A DNA stretch of 64,000 nucleotides from Rikenellaceae bacterium (GTDB lineage Bacteria > Bacteroidota > Bacteroidia > Bacteroidales > Rikenellaceae): contig SUZV01000007.1 of the NCBI GenBank assembly GCA_015059715.1, forward strand, positions 51,644 through 115,643, read 5' to 3'. The number at the start of each line of letters is the position of its first letter. The stretch's first letter is position 1. The notes beneath the pieces were generated by a model, which made no database searches, was not told the origin of the DNA, and saw nothing but the letters and a program-made list of their open reading frames with translations. Positions 1 through 8,537 of the stretch are shown in pieces. The position numbers were made by a program, and so were the translations under genes.

Positions 1-48
1 GATGAGGAATATGTTGTAGTACTCCAAAGGCAAAATCTCCGAAAACAT
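1..48 (-). CDS. Possible 5' end of a gene leaving the window
   Basis: Reading minus from an ATG at 48, sixteen codons stay open to the window edge (MFSEILPLEYYNIFLI). A strong minus-strand promoter lies at 134-163, which would leave a leader of about 80 bases. The product cannot be identified from 16 residues. The promoter position is the main reason to believe that a gene starts here. Confidence 0.4.
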   Translation of the reverse strand, partial: MFSEILPLEYYNIFLI

Positions 49-133
49 CACTTAGTAAGTTTAAAATTAGCATCTTATATCACTATGCAACACTGCGCTC
101 AACGACACCTATTGATAGTAACAAATAATCGTG

Positions 134-163
134 CAAAGGTACTAAAAAAAGTTGGAAATACAA
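134..163 (-). promoter_or_regulatory. Bacteroidota-type promoter reading left
   Basis: On the minus strand, TACCTTTG (bases 141-134) matches the -7 consensus TAnnTTTG. A TTG (163-161) lies 19 bases upstream as the -33 element. Transcription would start near 127 and read out of the window. Confidence 0.65.
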
Positions 164-279
164 CAAAATAGCTATATGATTGTGCGATAGTCACCTCTAT
201 AAGTATAGCAATAAGAGAAAAAGAACAAAAAAGCTAAATAGAGAGTATCACCTAAGACGCGATATCGCTACAAAAAAAA

Positions 280-305
280 GAGATGGGGCATCGCTGTCCC
301 ATCTC
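280..305 (-). terminator. Rho-independent terminator of the hut operon
   Basis: GAGATGGG (280-287) pairs with CCCATCTC (298-305), and the stem can extend inward with a wobble pair. On the minus strand it is followed by a run of eight T. It lies about 20 bases past the stop of the nitroreductase-like gene. Confidence 0.85.
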
Positions 306-325
306 CACATAGTTATTAATATCTG

Positions 326-964
326 CTATAGGTAGTACGCCTTCGAAGCATCCCTTGCAGGAGCCTCTGGCGCATCACCTGCGGGGTAGCCAAAGGCTAT
401 GGCCACAAGCAGCTTGTAACCCTCAGGGAGAGCAAGACGCTCCATATATGGCTTTGCAGCCTCGCTATTCATAACAGGAACAACACTACCCAAGCAGCAC
501 GAGCCTATACCCATACTCCAAGCAGCAAGCATCATATTCTCCGACAACAGGCCGCAGTCATACTCACCGCTATAGCTCTCCTCAGGACATGCGATAAAGG
601 CTACAGTGGGGGCGTTGCGGAAGAAGTTTCTAAAGCCTGGCTGCTCCTTAAGCTTTGGATTCTGCTCTACAGCGATAGCCGTAACGCCATCTATAAACTC
701 CTTGTCGTCAACAACCCTGACGGCCCAGGGCTGCATATTCATAGCACTGGGAGCATAGATACCACACTCTATAACCTTGGCCATCTGCTCACGACACACT
801 GGCTCGGCCTTATAGTCGCGCACCGAGCGACGAGTCATAATAGTCTCAAGGATAGCATCCGTTGCATCTACCCCCTTCGTATCACACGACTGCGAGCAGC
901 AACATCCTGCCGATGCGAGAGCTACAGCCGCCACAACACTAAATTTTAGAAATCTCATCATCAT
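326..964 (-). CDS. Nitroreductase-family lipoprotein
   Basis: A 212-residue protein with a lipoprotein signal peptide: basic start, hydrophobic core and lipobox LASAGC with Cys21 as the likely acylation site. It is followed by a nitroreductase fold. FMN-contact motifs typical of the family are visible: RRSVRDY at 45-51, a SAMNMQPW segment at 73-80 and a late AAWSMGIGSCC helix. The family reduces nitro compounds, quinones or flavins with NAD(P)H, but the substrate here is unknown. The gene starts 2 bases after hutI and precedes the operon terminator, so it is probably co-transcribed with hut genes. An exported flavoprotein is unusual because most family members are cytoplasmic. Three consecutive Met codons leave the exact start open by two residues. 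Confidence 0.85.
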   Translation of the reverse strand: MMMRFLKFSVVAAVALASAGCCCSQSCDTKGVDATDAILETIMTRRSVRDYKAEPVCREQMAKVIECGIYAPSAMNMQPWAVRVVDDKEFIDGVTAIAVEQNPKLKEQPGFRNFFRNAPTVAFIACPEESYSGEYDCGLLSENMMLAAWSMGIGSCCLGSVVPVMNSEAAKPYMERLALPEGYKLLVAIAFGYPAGDAPEAPARDASKAYYL

Positions 965-966
965 AG

Positions 967-2214
967 CTATACGTTTATTAGTTTGCCAGCGAGGACCACC
1001 TGCTTAATCACCGGTGTCTGGTGAGCATAGGGCAGGAAGGCCAACGAAGGCAATGGTTTAGTAACGTAGAAGTTTGCCACCTTACCGCGAGTGATAGAGC
1101 CGTAGTCACGACTCTCGCCCATAGCCGCAGCACTATTGAGCGTAGCAGCATTAAGGGCCTCGGCAGGGGTCATCTTCATCTTAATAGAGCCGAGCGATAC
1201 CACAAAGCGCATATTTCCCGAAGGCGCAGTGCCAGGATTGAAGTCCGAGGCGAGAGCTACGGCTAAGCCTGCATCTATCATCTTACGCGCTGGAGGATAA
1301 CCTATGCCAAGGAAGAAGGCGCAACCAGGCAACATCGTAGGCATAGTATCGCTGCCACGCAGAGCCTCAATCTGCTCATCACCCATCGACTCAAGGTGGT
1401 CCACCGAGAGGGCCTGATGCTCAACACCAACCTCTACACCACCCGACACAGCGAGCTCGTTGGCGTGAATCTTAGCCCTAAGGCCATACTTTGCTCCTGT
1501 CTCGATAATCTTTGCCGTCTCCTCGACCGTAAAGAAGCCTCTATCGCAGAATACATCAACAAACTCAGCCAAACCCTCCTTAGCCACCTGAGGAATCATA
1601 TCATTGCATACGTGGTCCACGTAGTCTGCCTGACGACCCTTATATGCACGACCTACGGCATGAGCACCAAGGAATGTGGCACGCACAGCAATAGGTGATG
1701 TTTCGCGGATACGACGAATAACACGCAATATCTTGAGCTCATCCTCAAGCGTGAGGCCATAACCCGACTTTATCTCGACAAGACCCGTACCCATAGCTAT
1801 AATCTCGTTCACACGCTCGATAGCCTGACGATACAGCTCATCCTCCGAGGTGTCGTGCAGGCGGTCGGCAGAGTTAAGAATACCACCACCGCGTTTAGCT
1901 ATCTCCTCATACGACAACCCGTTAATCTTATCGAGAAACTCCTGCTCGCGGCTACCAGCATAGACGATATGGGTATGTGAGTCGCAAAACGAGGGGAAGA
2001 GCCAGCCACCTTCGGCATCTATGACCTGGCAACCCTCAACCGAGGGTAGCGAGTCCATAGTTCCATAATCCTTGATACGCTCGCCATCGGTCAAGAGCCA
2101 CGCACCCTCCAAGGTCGCAATCTCGGCCATATCTCGGCCCTCGACCTTAAGGCGGCCACTCTCGTCGATGCCTACGAGTGTACCTATGTTTTTAACGAGT
2201 AGGCTCATAGTCAT
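967..2214 (-). CDS. hutI: Imidazolonepropionase
   Basis: Third enzyme of histidine degradation. It hydrolyses 4-imidazolone-5-propionate to N-formimino-L-glutamate in the cytoplasm. The 415-residue length fits the family. The amidohydrolase metal motif FCDSHTHIVYAG places metal-binding His at 80 and 82, and a later HANELA segment and SDFNPG near the C-terminus match the barrel's remaining metal and substrate loops. The start overlaps the end of hutH by 23 bases, so the two genes are translationally close. A second Met two codons later is an alternative start and still overlaps. The surrounding genes encode the rest of the pathway, which makes the assignment secure. Confidence 0.96.
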   Translation of the reverse strand: MTMSLLVKNIGTLVGIDESGRLKVEGRDMAEIATLEGAWLLTDGERIKDYGTMDSLPSVEGCQVIDAEGGWLFPSFCDSHTHIVYAGSREQEFLDKINGLSYEEIAKRGGGILNSADRLHDTSEDELYRQAIERVNEIIAMGTGLVEIKSGYGLTLEDELKILRVIRRIRETSPIAVRATFLGAHAVGRAYKGRQADYVDHVCNDMIPQVAKEGLAEFVDVFCDRGFFTVEETAKIIETGAKYGLRAKIHANELAVSGGVEVGVEHQALSVDHLESMGDEQIEALRGSDTMPTMLPGCAFFLGIGYPPARKMIDAGLAVALASDFNPGTAPSGNMRFVVSLGSIKMKMTPAEALNAATLNSAAAMGESRDYGSITRGKVANFYVTKPLPSLAFLPYAHQTPVIKQVVLAGKLINV

Positions 2215-3691
2215 TGAGGAAATTAACCGACGTAGCGATGTGTGGATACATCACCGTATCGTTATCAACAAATGGCACAACCTTACGATAGGCCTCAAAC
2301 AGAGCCTCTACGGCTGCCGACGACTTGAGCGATGTCATCTGGTGGCGGAACTCAAGTGCCTGTGCCGAGTTCATAAGCTCGATAGCCAAAACGCGCTCGG
2401 TATTCTGAACAACCTTCCAGAGCTTAGTCGCTGCATTAGAGCCCATACTTACGTGGTCCTCCTGTCCCTGTGACGATGGGATTGAGTCGCACGATGCTGG
2501 CCAACATAGGCCCTTCGACTGGCTAACGATAGAGGCAGCAGTGTACTGTGGAATCATAAAGCCTGAGTTAAGGCCAGGGTTAGCAACCAAGAAGTTGGGC
2601 AGGTTACGAGCTCCAGAGATAAGCTTATAGGTACGACGCTCCGAGATATTACCAAGCTCCGAAACGGCTATAGCAAGGAAGTCCATAGCCACAGCGATAG
2701 GCTGACCATGGAAGTTACCTGCCGAGATAACCTCGTCGCTGTCGGGGAATACCGTTGGGTTGTCGGTAGCCGAGTTAATCTCTGTCTCCAAAACCGAGGC
2801 TACGTAGGCGATAGTATCCTTCGAAGCACCGTGTACCTGAGGTATGCAACGGAATGAGTATGGGTCCTGCACGTGCTGCTTAGGCTGCTGACCTATCTGG
2901 CTACCAGAGAGTATCTCGCGGAAGTTACGTGCCGTCTGAATCTGACCGTTGTGTGGGCGAATGGCGTGTACGTTATGCTCGAATGGCTCCATACGTCCGT
3001 CGAAAGCGTCGAGCGACATAGCACCGATATAGTCTGCCCAGCGGCTCAGACGCTGCGCGTTGATTAACGAGTATACGCCATAGGCCGACATAAACTGAGT
3101 ACCGTTAAGTAGTGCAAGGCCCTCCTTCGAGCAGAGGGTGATAGGCTCCCAACCCATCTTCTCCATCATCACACTACCCTCCTTAACCTCGCCATCAATC
3201 TCCACATGACCGAGGCCCAAGAGTGGTAAACACATGTGTGCCAAAGGCGAGAGGTCGCCCGAAGCACCCAACGAGCCCTGCTCATATACTACAGGGATGA
3301 TGTTGTTGTTAAACATCTCGATAAGACGCTCCACGGTGATGAGCTGAACACCCGAGTGGCCATAAGAGAGCGACTGCACCTTAAGGAGAAGCATCAAACG
3401 TGCTATCTCCGAGGGCACACGCTGACCCGTGCCGCAGGCGTGTGACATCATAAGGTTCTTCTGGAGCTGAGACAAGCCCTCCTTCTCGACCGAGATGTTA
3501 CACAACGAGCCAAAGCCTGTAGTCACACCATAGATGGGGCGACCAGCATCCTCCATCTTCTTGTCCAAATAGGCACGACACCTCTCGATACGAGCCTTAG
3601 CATCGTCGCTAAGAGCCAACTTATAACCCTTTGTAAGTATCTCCTCTACACGAGCAATAGTAAGTCGCTCGGCACTAATATAATGAATCAT
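2192..3691 (-). CDS. hutH: Histidine ammonia-lyase
   Basis: First step of histidine degradation: non-oxidative removal of ammonia from L-histidine to give urocanate. The protein has 499 residues, as usual for the family. The tripeptide Ala143-Ser144-Gly145, in GSLGASGDLSPLAHM, forms the MIO electrophile by self-cyclization. The upstream YGVTTGFGS loop at 54-62 carries the conserved catalytic Tyr. The protein is a soluble cytoplasmic tetramer in the family. It lies 12 bases after hutU and overlaps hutI by 23 bases, consistent with one transcript. Confidence 0.97.
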   Translation of the reverse strand: MIHYISAERLTIARVEEILTKGYKLALSDDAKARIERCRAYLDKKMEDAGRPIYGVTTGFGSLCNISVEKEGLSQLQKNLMMSHACGTGQRVPSEIARLMLLLKVQSLSYGHSGVQLITVERLIEMFNNNIIPVVYEQGSLGASGDLSPLAHMCLPLLGLGHVEIDGEVKEGSVMMEKMGWEPITLCSKEGLALLNGTQFMSAYGVYSLINAQRLSRWADYIGAMSLDAFDGRMEPFEHNVHAIRPHNGQIQTARNFREILSGSQIGQQPKQHVQDPYSFRCIPQVHGASKDTIAYVASVLETEINSATDNPTVFPDSDEVISAGNFHGQPIAVAMDFLAIAVSELGNISERRTYKLISGARNLPNFLVANPGLNSGFMIPQYTAASIVSQSKGLCWPASCDSIPSSQGQEDHVSMGSNAATKLWKVVQNTERVLAIELMNSAQALEFRHQMTSLKSSAAVEALFEAYRKVVPFVDNDTVMYPHIATSVNFLNDYEPTR

Positions 3692-3703
3692 AATCGTTTA
3701 CTT

Positions 3704-5719
3704 TTACTTATTTTCGTTGTATACCTTATTGATAAACTCCATATCTGCCAAGTTAGGCATGGTGACCTTAAGCAGTGGCGTGCGCTCCATCTGACGCTTG
3801 ATGGCAAACATAGCACCCTCGTTACGTGCCCAGCTACGACGAGCAATACCGTTGTTTACATCCCAGAGCAACATCTCCTCGATGTGACGCGCCGAGTCCT
3901 CCGAGCCGTCGATAACCATACCGAAGCCACCGTTGATAACCTCGCCCCAGCCTACGCCACCACCGTTGTGGATAGATACCCACGTAGCACCTCGGAACGA
4001 GTCACCGATGACGTTGTGAACAGCCATATCGGCACAGAACTGCGAGCCATCGTAGATATTCGAGGTCTCGCGATATGGAGAGTCGGTACCCGACACATCG
4101 TGGTGGTCACGACCCAGAACCACAGGAGCCGAAATCTCGCCACGCTTGATAGCCTCGTTGAATGCCAAGGCGATGCGTGTACGACCCTCAGAGTCGGCAT
4201 AGAGGATACGTGCCTGAGAGCCTACAACGAGTCTATTCTGCTTAGCCTCACGAATCCAGTGGAGGTTATCCTCAAGCTGTCCCTGAATCTCTGCGGGCGA
4301 CTCCTTAAGCATCTCGGCAAGGACCTCAGCGGCCAAGCGATCTGTTACCTCAAGGTCCTCCTCCTTGCCCGAAGTACATACCCAACGGAATGGTCCGAAG
4401 CCATAGTCGAAGAACATAGGACCCATGATATCCTGAACGTATGATGGGTAGCGGAACTTACCATCCTCGGTCATAATGTCGGCACCTGCGCGTGATGACT
4501 CTAAGAGGAAGGCGTTGCCATAGTCGAAGAAGTACATACCGCGAGCCGTAAGCTTATTTACCGCAGCAACGTGGCGACGCAACGACTCACGCACACACTC
4601 ATGGAAACGCTCAGGCTCCTCGGCCATCATACGGTTTGACTCCTCATATGAGTAACCCACAGGGTAGTAGCCACCAGCCCAAGGGTTATGCAGCGATGTC
4701 TGATCCGAGCCAAGGTCTACGTTGATATCCTCCTCGGCCAAACGCTCCCAGAGGTCTACGACATTGCCCACATAGGCAAACGACACTATCTCCTTATTAG
4801 CTACCGCCTGCTTAACACGTGGCATCAGCTCGTCGAGTGATGAGTATAGCTCATCTACCCAACCCTGCTGGTGACGCTTCTCGGCAGCAGCGATGTTAAT
4901 CTCGGCGGTGATGCTCACAACACCCGAGATATTACCCGCCTTAGGCTGTGCTCCCGACATACCACCAAGGCCCGCTGTAACGAAGAGCATACCACGCAAA
5001 TCCTTCTGTCCTGGCTTCATACGCTTACGTGCAGCATTCATAACCGTAATGGTCGTACCATGAACAATACCCTGAGGACCTATGTACATATACGAACCTG
5101 CCGTCATCTGGCCATACTGCGATACACCCATAGCGTTGAAACGCTCCCAATCATCCTGCGACGAGTGGTTAGGGATAACCATACCGTTAGTCACAATAAC
5201 GCGCGGAGCATCCTTATGCGATGGGAATAGACCGAGTGGATGTCCCGAATACATCACCAGTGTCTGCTCGTCTGTCATCTCGGCAAGATACTTCATCGCA
5301 AGGCGATACTGCGCCCAGTTCTGGAATACCGCGCCATTACCACCATAGGTGATAAGCTCGTGTGGATGCTGTGCTACCGCCTTATCGAGGTTATTCTGAA
5401 TCATCAGCATAATAGCCGCAGCCTGACGCGAGCGTGCTGGATATTCATCGATAGAGCGCGCATACATCTCATACTCGGGACGCAGACGATACATATAGAT
5501 ACGTCCATAGGTCTTAAGCTCCTCCAAGAACTCTGGTGCAAGCTCAGCGTGGTGCTTCTCGGGGAAGTAACGCAGAGCGTTGACCAAGGCGAGCTTCTTC
5601 TGCTCGTCGGTGAGGATATCCTTACGCTTAGGTGCGTGGTTAGCCTGTGGGTCGTAAGCACGCTTTGCAGGTAGCGTATCGGGTATACCTGCCAATATAT
5701 CTCTCTGAAAATCTGTCAT
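3704..5719 (-). CDS. hutU: Urocanate hydratase
   Basis: Converts urocanate to 4-imidazolone-5-propionate using tightly bound NAD+. At 671 residues it is longer than the roughly 550-residue enzymes of Bacillus or Pseudomonas and has the larger size expected of the Bacteroidota-type enzyme. The glycine-rich segment VTAGLGGMSGAQ fits the NAD-binding region, and FRWVCTSG contains the Cys expected near the active site. DLGSDQTSLHNPWAGGYYPVG is also characteristic of the family. The gene lies between ftcD (33-base gap) and hutH (12-base gap) in the hut operon. Confidence 0.96.
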   Translation of the reverse strand: MTDFQRDILAGIPDTLPAKRAYDPQANHAPKRKDILTDEQKKLALVNALRYFPEKHHAELAPEFLEELKTYGRIYMYRLRPEYEMYARSIDEYPARSRQAAAIMLMIQNNLDKAVAQHPHELITYGGNGAVFQNWAQYRLAMKYLAEMTDEQTLVMYSGHPLGLFPSHKDAPRVIVTNGMVIPNHSSQDDWERFNAMGVSQYGQMTAGSYMYIGPQGIVHGTTITVMNAARKRMKPGQKDLRGMLFVTAGLGGMSGAQPKAGNISGVVSITAEINIAAAEKRHQQGWVDELYSSLDELMPRVKQAVANKEIVSFAYVGNVVDLWERLAEEDINVDLGSDQTSLHNPWAGGYYPVGYSYEESNRMMAEEPERFHECVRESLRRHVAAVNKLTARGMYFFDYGNAFLLESSRAGADIMTEDGKFRYPSYVQDIMGPMFFDYGFGPFRWVCTSGKEEDLEVTDRLAAEVLAEMLKESPAEIQGQLEDNLHWIREAKQNRLVVGSQARILYADSEGRTRIALAFNEAIKRGEISAPVVLGRDHHDVSGTDSPYRETSNIYDGSQFCADMAVHNVIGDSFRGATWVSIHNGGGVGWGEVINGGFGMVIDGSEDSARHIEEMLLWDVNNGIARRSWARNEGAMFAIKRQMERTPLLKVTMPNLADMEFINKVYNENK

Positions 5720-5752
5720 TATCGTAAAAGTTTTAGGGTGTTAACACTATTA

Positions 5753-7459
5753 TTACTGAATCTTGCTCTCGACGATAGCCAAAATCTCCTTCTCGGCTCT
5801 CTGTGCTGCAGCCTGAATCTCCTCAGCCTCGTTAACCAAAGCCTCCGCTGCAGCGCGATCCTTAAGGCCTGCGGCATTAATCTTAACGTTAAGACAAGCA
5901 CCCATCACTGCCGAGCGCGCAGCCAAAGCTCCTACACCAGCATCCGATACCGAGTTAGGATTACCCTCCTCGGCCATTGCTCGTACAACATCGAAAGCCC
6001 TATATGCAGCCTTCATCGTGCGCAAAGGCACCTGCGTTGCGTAGAGCGTAGCTGCCTCCATAGCCTCGGCACGTGCAGCCTTCTCCTCATCAGTACCCTT
6101 AGGCATACCAAATACCGCCATAATCTTGTTAAAGGCCGCCGTATCCTCGTCTACTAAGTATAGTAGCTCGTTCATAACAGACATGCCATTATCGGCCCAA
6201 TCCGAGAAGAACTCCCAACGCTCGTCCCAGCCAGCCTTGTGTGACGATAGGTTTGCAACCATAGTACCAAGCGCAGCGGCCAATGCACCCATATATGCCG
6301 AGATAGAGCCACCACCAGGTGCTGGAGACTCACTTGCTGTCTCCTCGGCAAAGCCTGTGCAGGTCATATCTACGAGCTTCTTAACACCCTTCTGCTCCTC
6401 AGCCTCAAGGATATACTCTACAACCTTCTCCTCGGGCTTAAATGGCTTAAGGTTGCCAAGACCCATAGACTCGATAGCGATGCGCACAAGCTCACGCTCT
6501 GGAAGACCCGTCGAGCGGTTCTGCTTGCGAAGGAAGTGACGACCAGCATCCACCAACGCACTCTTAGGCACAAGACCCACAATCTCGGCACCCGTTACGC
6601 GGACACCGCGAGCCTCCGCAGCACGACATACCTCGTCAAAGGCAATGTGCAGAGGTGTTACCGATAGGTTTGTCATATTCATAGATACCTGCGCAATGCC
6701 ATACTCCTCGATAAACCAGCCTATAGCCTTACAAGCCTTGAGCGTACCAGGCTTCATTACGGTATTACCATTCTCATCCTTTACAATCTTACCTACAATA
6801 GGGTTACCCTCACGCATAGGACGACCCTTCTCGCGCACATCAAAGGCGATGGCGTTGGCACGACGTGTAGAAGTGGTATTGAGGTTGTAGTTTACGGCAA
6901 CGAGGAAGTCGCGAGCACCCACCGCCGTAGCACCAGTCTTAGCTACACCCTCATCATAAGGACGTGCGCCAAAGTCGGGCTTACGCTGCTCGTCGGTCAT
7001 CTTCTCAGGCAGAGCCTCATACTCACCAGCACGACATACGGCCAGGTTACGACGCTCTGGGGTAAATGCCGCAGCCTCATAGCAGTATGTAGGCACGTTT
7101 GTCTCCTCCGAGATACGCTTGGCAAGCGCACGTGCCAGCTCGGCACACTCCTCCAACGTGATACCCGACACTGGGATAAGAGGACATACGTCACAAGCAC
7201 CCATACGTGGATGAGCACCCTTGTGCTGACGCATATCGATAAGCTCGGTAGCACGCTTGATAGCTGCAACGGCGGCATCGCATACAGCAGCAGGCTCGCC
7301 TACGAAGGTCACAACCGTGCGGTTTGTAGCCTCACCTGGGTCTACATCGAGGAGCTTAACTCCCTTAGATGCTTCGATAACATCGGTAATCTGTTTGATT
7401 GTCTCAAGGTTGCGGCCCTCAGAGAAGTTAGGCACGCACTCAATAATTCTCTTCTGCAT
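5753..7459 (-). CDS. ftcD: Glutamate formimidoyltransferase-cyclodeaminase fusion
   Basis: A bifunctional folate enzyme. The N-terminal half (about residues 1-325) transfers the formimino group from formiminoglutamate to tetrahydrofolate. The C-terminal part (about 355-555) is the cyclodeaminase that releases ammonia and gives methenyl-THF. The catalytic His of the transferase is probably His83 in GAHPRMGACDVCP. The glycine-rich APGGGSISAYMG at about 380-390 marks the cyclodeaminase. The domain order and the 568-residue length match mammalian FTCD (about 541). It replaces the HutF/HutG or HutG-type ends of the pathway. A 94-base gap separates it from the upstream Dabb gene, with no clear terminator in the gap. 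Confidence 0.95.
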   Translation of the reverse strand: MQKRIIECVPNFSEGRNLETIKQITDVIEASKGVKLLDVDPGEATNRTVVTFVGEPAAVCDAAVAAIKRATELIDMRQHKGAHPRMGACDVCPLIPVSGITLEECAELARALAKRISEETNVPTYCYEAAAFTPERRNLAVCRAGEYEALPEKMTDEQRKPDFGARPYDEGVAKTGATAVGARDFLVAVNYNLNTTSTRRANAIAFDVREKGRPMREGNPIVGKIVKDENGNTVMKPGTLKACKAIGWFIEEYGIAQVSMNMTNLSVTPLHIAFDEVCRAAEARGVRVTGAEIVGLVPKSALVDAGRHFLRKQNRSTGLPERELVRIAIESMGLGNLKPFKPEEKVVEYILEAEEQKGVKKLVDMTCTGFAEETASESPAPGGGSISAYMGALAAALGTMVANLSSHKAGWDERWEFFSDWADNGMSVMNELLYLVDEDTAAFNKIMAVFGMPKGTDEEKAARAEAMEAATLYATQVPLRTMKAAYRAFDVVRAMAEEGNPNSVSDAGVGALAARSAVMGACLNVKINAAGLKDRAAAEALVNEAEEIQAAAQRAEKEILAIVESKIQ

Positions 7460-7553
7460 AGTAGTTTTATGTTAGTTTTGTTTGATTGTTCATTTTTTGT
7501 TAAGTTCTATAGACCCCCATAGGACCCCATATAACCCATCGCATCTTATCCTC

Positions 7554-7853
7554 TTACACCTCGTAGTCAACATCTACACGTTCCAAACGACGCTCCTGGC
7601 AATAATCGCTGACAACAACATGTAGGGGGTTAACCTTATAGGCCTCCATAGCCTCGAATGATGTAAAGTCGGCGGTGAGCACTGCATCGTATGACGACGC
7701 TGTCTCCTTGATATTTACGCCAACCTCGATAGCCAAAAGACCATCAATATTACCCTTCAAAGCCTCCAATCGGCTCTTCATCTGCAATGCTACCTGCTGA
7801 GGGGTCTCCTCCAAATCGCGGCGGAACTTCCACATTACAACGTGACGTATCAT
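7554..7853 (-). CDS. Dabb (stress-responsive A/B barrel) family protein
   Basis: A 99-residue protein beginning MIRHVVMWKFRRDL, which matches the dimeric alpha/beta-barrel (Dabb) family. HPLHV-type and closing VDYEV segments fit the usual ferredoxin-like barrel of about 100 residues. No signal peptide is seen, so it should be cytoplasmic. The biochemical role of most Dabb proteins is unknown. It is the first gene after the minus promoter at 7897-7904 and lies 94 bases before ftcD. This suggests co-transcription with the hut genes, although a role in histidine catabolism is only inferred from position. Confidence 0.85.
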   Translation of the reverse strand: MIRHVVMWKFRRDLEETPQQVALQMKSRLEALKGNIDGLLAIEVGVNIKETASSYDAVLTADFTSFEAMEAYKVNPLHVVVSDYCQERRLERVDVDYEV

Positions 7854-7896
7854 AATCTAAATTTAGGTTTAAAGGTTACACTACTCATTAATTGAA

Positions 7897-7904
7897 CAAA
7901 TATA
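7897..7904 (-). promoter_or_regulatory. Probable hut-operon promoter (-7 element)
   Basis: TATATTTG on the minus strand fits TAnnTTTG and would start transcription about 35 bases before the Dabb start codon. No good -33 TTTG is seen at the expected spacing, so strength and regulation remain unclear. Confidence 0.5.
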
Positions 7905-7985
7905 GAGATTTTTTCTCAATTTTCAGCATCGTAGCACACATTTTTTAGACATATTATCAATCACAAAAAGTTTTCCTAAAAGTGG

Positions 7986-8015
7986 TTGCAATACCAAAAA
8001 ATTTTATTACCTTTG
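7986..8015 (+). promoter_or_regulatory. Promoter of the nfeD-SPFH operon
   Basis: TTG (7986-7988), a 19-base spacer and TACCTTTG (8008-8015) form a near-consensus Bacteroidota promoter. The predicted start near 8022 leaves a leader of about 80 bases before the ATG at 8101. Confidence 0.75.
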
Positions 8016-8100
8016 ATAAATTTTAATTAGCTGCGCTCCATAGCTATCGAAACAGAGCGCGCATAGTAGTGTAGAAACAAAAAACTAAACTATTAAAATT

Positions 8101-8535
8101 ATGGATATCTGGCTTTATTGGGTCATCTTCGCCCTTATACTCTTTATCATCGAGATGTTCACCGCAGGCTTTGCCGTCATCTGCCTATCAATAGGCGCAG
8201 GAGGTGCCGCCATAGCTGCTGCAACAGATGCTACGTTAGAGATACAGCTGCTCACCTTCGCAATAGTATCACTCGTAGCCTTGGCAGGTGTACGCCCACT
8301 GCTAAAACGCCTCTTTTACCGCGACGGCGAGAAGGTTGCAACTAACTCCTCGGCTATGGTAGGCAAGCACGGCATAGTATGTAGCGATGTCGATGGCGAC
8401 GACGAGTCGGGGCGCGTGATTATCGAGGGTGTCGATTGGCGAGCTAAGAGCCTTGATGGCGACACCATACCCAAGGGTACAAGGGTCGTAGTCGTAGCCA
8501 TAGATAGCGTAGTATTAACCATTAAAAAACTATAA
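8101..8535 (+). CDS. NfeD-family membrane protein
   Basis: A 144-residue protein with about three hydrophobic helices in residues 1-72 (the first is LYWVIFALILFIIEMFTAG), followed by a soluble OB-fold-like C-terminal domain (about 80-144). This is the short NfeD architecture that lacks the ClpP-like protease domain. NfeD proteins are normally encoded beside SPFH proteins and are thought to act with them in membrane microdomains. That arrangement is seen here, with only 2 bases between the stop and the next ATG. The inner-membrane location is inferred. Confidence 0.88.
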   Translation: MDIWLYWVIFALILFIIEMFTAGFAVICLSIGAGGAAIAAATDATLEIQLLTFAIVSLVALAGVRPLLKRLFYRDGEKVATNSSAMVGKHGIVCSDVDGDDESGRVIIEGVDWRAKSLDGDTIPKGTRVVVVAIDSVVLTIKKL

Positions 8536-8537
8536 CC

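Noticed and set aside
3683..4444. A 253-codon plus-strand open frame
   Set aside because: It lies antisense within hutU, has no family motifs and follows from the codon pattern of the minus-strand gene.
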